NCBI RefSeq assembly: GCF_031755915.1
Contig: NC_083384.1
Span: 20,451,001-20,515,000, forward strand
DNA length: 64,000 bases
Source: Ziziphus jujuba
Taxonomy: Eukaryota > Streptophyta > Magnoliopsida > Rosales > Rhamnaceae
Direction of reading: 5' to 3'
The notes under the pieces are model-generated. The model did no database searches. It had not been told where the DNA came from and worked only from the letters and a program-made list of their open reading frames with translations. Of the stretch, positions 58,755 to 64,000 are shown one piece after another; position 1 is the first letter of the stretch; each line of letters starts with the position of its first letter. The position numbers were made by a program, and so were the translations under genes.

Positions 58755-59463
58755 CATTTTGGTAGCGTTTGGTATGCAGGATAGGTTCGGATCGGATAGG
58801 ATCGCACATGATAGAATAATACAGTCTTGTGTTTGGTATAGCTTCGGACTGAATGGTGGACTAGTTATTCCATGTTTGGTGCAGGATTGGACTGGATTGA
58901 ACTATTTCACAAGTTGTTATTTTTTAAAATGAAAAATTTTAAATTCTATTTGTAATTACAATAAAAAATAATATATTTAGTTAATATTTTAGATTTATAT
59001 ATTTGTATTTACATATGAAATTTAATTTTTTATTACACCCACAAACTATATTAATTTATAATTTTAAAAATAAATTAAAACATAATATTTTATAAATAAC
59101 AATTAATTAAAATTAAAAATAATTAATGAAATTCCTAAGCCAATTGTAATTTTTTTTACACCCACAAATTACGTTAGTATATATTTTTCAAAACCAATTA
59201 AAATAAAATTATAATATGTTAAATCATAACTACAAATAAATAAAATTAACATCATATTTAATTAAAAACTTGTTGAAAACTAAGATTTCACATACTTGTC
59301 TAGATACAAATGTATATATATTTGATTTTACAACGATAATCTACTTGTATGCAAAATAAGTAAATACACCCATTGATAGTAATCCAAATAAACAGCCTAA
59401 TATAAAACCGTTACGCCATTCGTTGTTCAAGTTGGCACGTCTATGTGCGGTGATATTTTGTAT

Positions 59464-59658
59464 TTAATTTGCCTTATTACTACTCCTCATCGTTTGTTCT
59501 AGATACTCAACATATGCTATTTCAGCTTCTTTAGTTGTATTATAGGCTTGATATAAATTATTCTTCAATCCTTGCACTTGTTGATAACATTCAGGCCAAG
59601 AATTATATATCCCTGGTTGTCTACCTTTAAACACAACATAAATTCTTCTCCTTGCCAT
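59464..59658 (-). CDS. Small RNase H1 N-terminal / viroplasmin-like domain protein
   Basis: The frame of 64 residues starts MARRRIYVVFKGRQPGIYNS and continues with WPECYQQVQGLKNNLYQAYN and EAEIAYVEYLEQ. The pattern YVVFKGRxPGIYxSWxEC-QVxG-Y-EAExAY matches the hybrid-binding domain at the N-terminus of eukaryotic RNase H1, also called the caulimovirus viroplasmin (Cauli_VI) domain. It binds RNA-DNA hybrids or double-stranded RNA. The domain occupies nearly the whole protein and there is no RNase H catalytic domain. It lies 260 bp downstream of the SANT gene on the same strand and is uninterrupted, unlike its neighbours. It may be an extra exon of the SANT gene or a separate transposon gene. 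A role in transposition is inference. Confidence 0.65.
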   Translation of the reverse strand: MARRRIYVVFKGRQPGIYNSWPECYQQVQGLKNNLYQAYNTTKEAEIAYVEYLEQTMRSSNKAN

Positions 59659-59917
59659 TCAATGTTCTTGCATATTATAATAAATGATAACATAATATAA
59701 TAATATAACTAAACAAAATAACAATTAACTAAATCAATTAAGTGCATATTAATATACTAAAACATAACACATGCTTCATAAAATTGTCTTTACATGCATA
59801 ATTAGATACCAACATCCACTACAATACAACATATGTCCATAAGGTTCAAATCCAATTATTCATAATTATCATCCCCTCATACATAGACATAAATATACGA
59901 TCCACAATGATACTAAT

Positions 59918-60882
59918 TTAGTTATTTAAAATTTTTCTAGCAAATTCAATCTTGCTCACATCCGTTCTAATGATCTTAAAAACCTTTACATTTGATGGAT
60001 CCAAGCGCATTGCCTTAGAGATGACGAGATTGTCATCAACATAGAAGCCTAACCTATCAAGCTCCCTAGTTAAGTATTGTGGATAATTGGCCTTAAATTT
60101 ATCTAACTTTGCAGCCAATTTATCAATCAATTTGTTTGCTACATTGCCAAACTTGCTTACAATGTCATCATCCTTTAATCCTGATTTCCTCTTACCTTCT
60201 GATTTGGATCGTGTGGACGGTTCACTATGTATTTGATTCACAGACATTGGAGAACACACATCATTAAATTGTTCATTTGTACCCTCCAAATTGATATCAT
60301 TGATCATATCAATTGGAGTTTGTGCTCCATGTCCTGTTGTTCGATCCTTTCTAAAAATATTAGCAAGCCTCTTATACATCGGAAACGGTTTACCTCTCCA
60401 TCCCTTTGCACTCGGATTACTCTAAAATAAAAGAAAAACAAATGTTTAAGTGTAAAACAATATAAAAATATAACTTCGTATGTCAAGTTAAAAAATTCAA
60501 TGAAAGTAGATGTCCAAAGTTTCAAAACTTGCACGTATGCTTTCTAAAATTTGTCACTATCAACTTGCACATATTTAAGAGAGTCATTCCATCCGAAGCC
60601 ACTTTTGTTTAGCATATCGTATATTATACTGTATTGCTTCTTCCACATTTTCATCTTTGACTCGATGTGTGGATTTGTTTGCAAACCCAAATTAGGACAT
60701 ATCTTAGACAATCGCCTCTCAATCATAGTAATTGTGCCAGGTTTGAATGATCCTGTGTCACACCATTGCCCACTAGCTACAACCCCATCTAAAATAAGCA
60801 GTGAAGCATCTTCCTCTCCTTTACTCCATGTACGTTTAGATTCAACCCCCTGGATATCGTGATTGCTACCTCCAACTTCCAT
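59918..60882 (-). pseudogene. Myb/SANT-like DNA-binding protein of the Harbinger element (two exons, one stop)
   Basis: Exon 1 from 60882 begins MEVGGSNHDIQGVESKRTWS and carries the Myb/SANT-like (Myb_DNA-bind_3) fold: TWSKGEEDASLLILDGVV, then CPNLGLQTNPHIESKMKMWK and GFGWNDSLKYVQVDSDKF. A TAG follows where the family normally has Trp ('W-KAYVQ'), probably a TGG to TAG change. A likely intron (about 60525 to 60424, acceptor TTTTAG) leads to exon 2, SNPSAKGWRGKPFPMYKRLA, ending at 59918 with KIEFARKILNN. Exon 2 has a lysine-rich region and an amphipathic 'FGNVANKLIDKLAAKLDKF' helix. In PIF/Harbinger elements this protein binds DNA and carries the transposase to the nucleus and to the termini. 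One stop makes this copy doubtful. Confidence 0.75.
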
Positions 60883-61068
60883 TGCTATCGAAATGCAAAT
60901 TTTATGATTTCAACAATACATAACAGCAAGCAAACAAGCAAAAATCAATCACAGAAGGCAAAAATGGCACATAATATAAATTGGTTTTCATACAAATTAT
61001 CTAAGAGATTTAACAAACTGTGTAAAATAAAACAGTTACAGGAGCATTAAAGACACAACCATCGACCA

Positions 61069-62318
61069 TTATTGACCACAACGATCTCTCCTCTCATCAA
61101 ACATTTGCTTAGCTAAATCATCTCTCCAGTTAGTCCATTGGTCCGAGGAAGAAATTGATCCTATAATGTCATCCTCTATATTAACGTCAACATCTTCACT
61201 CCTATCAAACTCAGCTTCCCCAGAATCAATTATCATTTCTCTTCTAATAAGATTATGTATAAGGTAACATGCAATAATGATCTTGATTTGTGTTGAAATA
61301 GGAAAGAAAGATGGACTTCTTAAAATTGCCCACCGCTTTTAAAGAACCCCAAAGCATCTTTCTATGACATTCCTAGCAGAAACATGCTTCATGTTGAAAT
61401 ACTCTTCATGATTGATGGCTGCATAAGCATCTCTCCACTCAGAAAGGTGATATCTTGTTCCTCTATATGGTGCAAGAAATCCTTCACCATTAGTGTAACC
61501 AGCATCCACTAAGTAATAACAACCAAAAAAAGAAAAAAAAAATCTCCTCTTAGTGTATGTAATGTTGGCCACTACAATGTAAAACTTGAGAATTAGTCTT
61601 ATCGGTTGGAACTTTTAATCTATTTGGCCTACTTAATGCGTTTTAGAGTACTCTTGAATCTGAAGCAGATCTTTCCCAACCAGGTAATACAAATATAAAT
61701 TCCATACTTAGATTACATACACCTAAAAAATTTGTAGCTATCTCATCCTTCCTTGTTCGATATCTTGGCTTATCGATTTCTGGTACATTCACCTTAATAT
61801 AAGTTCCATCTAATGCTCCCAAACAATTCTACGTTATTAACAAAGTTACTAACATCAGATAATGTTACAAATAATTGAACTATAACATTAATAATCAAAC
61901 TATTCCACAAACCTACCTTAAATACTTTCTATCTATCATCCAAACAAATATCTGACAAAATCTCAGGTAAGCGTAGTACTACATTCAACACACAATTGAA
62001 GTATCTACTTATTGTCTCTCCCGATCTAAAGAATCTAGTGATAATTGTACGATTCTTTGTATGATGAGCAATTATATGCAGAGATATACACACTTACTCT
62101 TCCAATGTAATAATCCCATCACTTTTAACAAATCCATCCTCCCGTAATAACTAACACAAAATACCAAATGTTCTCCTATCCATCCTAAATTGACTAATAC
62201 AATTAACATCGTTGTCTAACAGACTATTTAGAAAAGACGTACGCAATTCTGCACTCCTAGTTAATTGATTCCTGTAACCTCTATCATATCGCCTTATATT
62301 TGCCCAGTACATGTACAT
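61069..62318 (-). pseudogene. PIF/Harbinger DDE transposase, decayed
   Basis: The minus strand reads MYMYWANIRRYDRGYRNQLT, then FRMDRRTFGILC. After an intron (donor near 61917, acceptor near 61831) come [47 protein letters not shown] and SARNVIERCFGVL, then KRWAILRSPSFFPI and a C-terminal SSSDQWTNWRDDLAKQMFDE. The catalytic triad is still visible: D in LDGTY, D in SDSRV and E in NVIER. Stops include TAG after LC, TAA in 'EE*V', TAG near the intron donor, TAA after SRVL and TAA in 'GVL*K'. The segment between 61610 and 61530 no longer splices cleanly. It would have cut and pasted the element in company with the SANT protein. Confidence 0.85.
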
Positions 62319-62400
62319 AAAAAAATCAAAATAAAAACCGTATAAAAAGACTCTAATTCTAAATCATTTGGAAGCAAAAAAATGCAATGACTTTTCTTCG

Positions 62401-64000
62401 ATCCATATGTACTAAAAAAAAAAAAAACAAAAAATAGAACAAATAAATAGAAAGCACATTAAATTTGAGATACATAAATTATTTTGGATGAAATAGAAAA
62501 AATTATCTCCAAAAATAAAATATAAAGAAAAAGAATCATTAATACTTTTTGTTTATTTGTTTATGGCAATGAGTTAGAATTAAAATTTGACACAAAAAAT
62601 ATTAATTTCATATGCAATTTTTAGTTATATTTATGTTCATTATATTTTATTTAACTTTTTTTCATTTTTAATCAAATATATAATTTATTTGACAATAATT
62701 TCATAACCTCATTTCAATAAAGTGGATCTGGTGAGGATAGTAAGGAAGATGAAGATGATTGTGTGAGAGAGGGGAATTTAGGAGACATGGAAGTAGTCAA
62801 CAAAGGACAAATAGATTGTAATCTGTGATAGAGTTTACGAATAATGAAATATAAAAATATGGGTGGGAGGAATAGAGTGCATTGTTAGAGAAAGAGCAAT
62901 ACCCCATCAATACCCAATCCAAAACTACCATCACTCCCAAACTTAAACTGTAGCCAAACATCATCAATAACAAGCTTCAAGATGGAATTATTTTCCATGG
63001 CCAAGGAACACAAGATAGATTTTCTTCAAGGAAATTAAAAGGAAAAAGATATAGCAAGAAAACCAACAAAGAAAAGCTTAAACATTTGATCAACACCACT
63101 TTTAAGAAGCACTTTTCGTCTAACAAAGCTTTTTTTGGCTGTCAGGGAATGAAGTTACTCAATCACTCATAAATTGCATTGTCTCTTTGTCCGACCTCTA
63201 TGATTAAATTAACTCATGCTTTTTTTTTTTTTTTTTTTTTTTTGCTTTTCACTAATGCATGCGCTTATTATTCACTCTCATTATTATTAAATTTTTTTAT
63301 GGTCAATGTGAATGTGGTCAAATATATTTTTCCTATTCAACAATTGATTTTTTTGTTTGTTTTTCAATTCGTTAAGTTTATGAAATCTTTAATGATTTAT
63401 AATATTCTAAAAAATACATTTGAAAACAATATACCAAACCATGATCCAAAACTGCGCAAACGAAATATAGAAATGCTATATATAATGTCAAACTTTCACA
63501 AAACTCAAGTGGTTATTATTATATAACTTCTTCTCAAAAGCTTATTGTTATATAAATTATTCCTTCACATATAGAAGATGTTTTATACAGTTTCTTTAAG
63601 ATTTTCTTCTACAATGATTTCAAATTTGCAACTATATATTTGACCACATTCATACATCCAGTAACCCAAATTGAAATCAACACCAAATGAGAACAATAAA
63701 TCAGACCGACCTAAATCAAGAGATAAGTTTTAAACTACACAAAAAGAAAGACATTATGCATAAAATATAAGCTCTAAACTACACAAAAAGAAAGGCATTA
63801 TGTTTAAGCTAGGCATGAAATATGAATTATGTCTATCGAACTTTCTTATTATTTATGTTTTGGTTATAGATAATAAAGAACAAAGTAATGAAAACAATTG
63901 CTAACTTAAAACCCAAAACCATCTTCAAACTCGAAAACAAAGCCAGAGTGTCAAAATAACATGAAAGCAGCATCTAACTCGGAATTCTCATCAGCAGTAA
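62401..64000. other. AT-rich intergenic DNA at the right edge
   Basis: No gene was recognised. A T run of over 20 bases lies at about 63221-63243. The frame at 63179-63526 is low-complexity. A short duplication 'ACTACACAAAAAGAAAG' occurs near 63734 and 63778 with flanking similarity. Confidence 0.4.

Larger units (their letters stand above)
58755..62400 (-). mobile_element. Decayed PIF/Harbinger transposon with transposase, SANT and viroplasmin-like frames
   Basis: On the minus strand the order is transposase (62318-61069), a Myb/SANT-like DNA-binding protein (60882-59918) and a small RNase H1-N/viroplasmin-like protein (59658-59464). The probable left terminus is GGTAGCGTTTGGTATGCAGG near 58760, a 'GTTTGG'-type end common in plant Harbingers, with subterminal GGATxGGAT words and repeated 'GTTTGGT' near 58813 and 58875. 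A matching right terminus was not found, so the right boundary is approximate. All three frames share orientation. Confidence 0.7.

Noticed and set aside
63420..63445. 'ATACCAAACCATGATCC' as the right terminus of the Harbinger element
   Set aside because: It shares only about ten bases with the reverse complement of the left end and lacks further matching sequence.
1..64000. tRNA, rRNA, snRNA genes or a CRISPR array
   Set aside because: No cloverleaf consensus blocks, rRNA sequence or regularly spaced identical repeats with unique spacers were noticed. The tandem arrays seen have no unique spacers.

Overview
The window is nuclear DNA from a flowering plant, most likely a woody eudicot. The bulk is very AT-rich and crowded with plant transposable elements (Ty3/gypsy LTR elements, hAT, PIF/Harbinger, foldback and MITE-like elements). 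One gene carries typical GT-AG introns, and a plastid ycf1 fragment is embedded in the sequence. I cannot name the species.

Only two convincing host genes are visible. A six-exon histidine-triad gene (HINT4-like) lies at 6939-8809. An intronless secreted aspartic protease gene (like Arabidopsis At4g16563) lies at 33525-35000. In Arabidopsis the corresponding loci are near neighbours by locus number (At4g16566 and At4g16563). This looks like an old gene pair whose spacer has grown to about 24.7 kb through repeat insertion.

Layout: 1-2318, leader and 5' LTR of a minus-strand gypsy-type element that runs off the left edge. 3025-6640, a large inverted-repeat element with nested elements. 6939-8809, HINT4. 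8810-16400, mostly featureless DNA with a perfect 296-bp tandem duplication and a 60-bp duplication. 16428-20645, a decayed Tat-like gypsy element with gag remnants and a 76-bp minisatellite. 21600-26500, MITEs, a ycf1 insertion between direct repeats, and an hAT-type element nested inside another. 28600-29310, about 300-bp tandem repeats. 29868-32458, three adjacent foldback/TIR elements. 33525-35000, the protease. 35000-44500, repeats including a 205-bp array. 44543-46380, a segmental duplication with a solo LTR in one copy. 49311-57862, a three-LTR tandem retroelement with a gypsy deletion derivative nested in its second body. 58755-62318, a decayed PIF/Harbinger element with transposase, SANT and RNase H1-N/viroplasmin-like reading frames.

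The window holds no operon or metabolic cluster. What is most informative is the element biology: nested insertions datable by target-site duplications, an empty site beside a solo LTR, an LTR element with three LTRs, and a Harbinger element with an apparent third reading frame.
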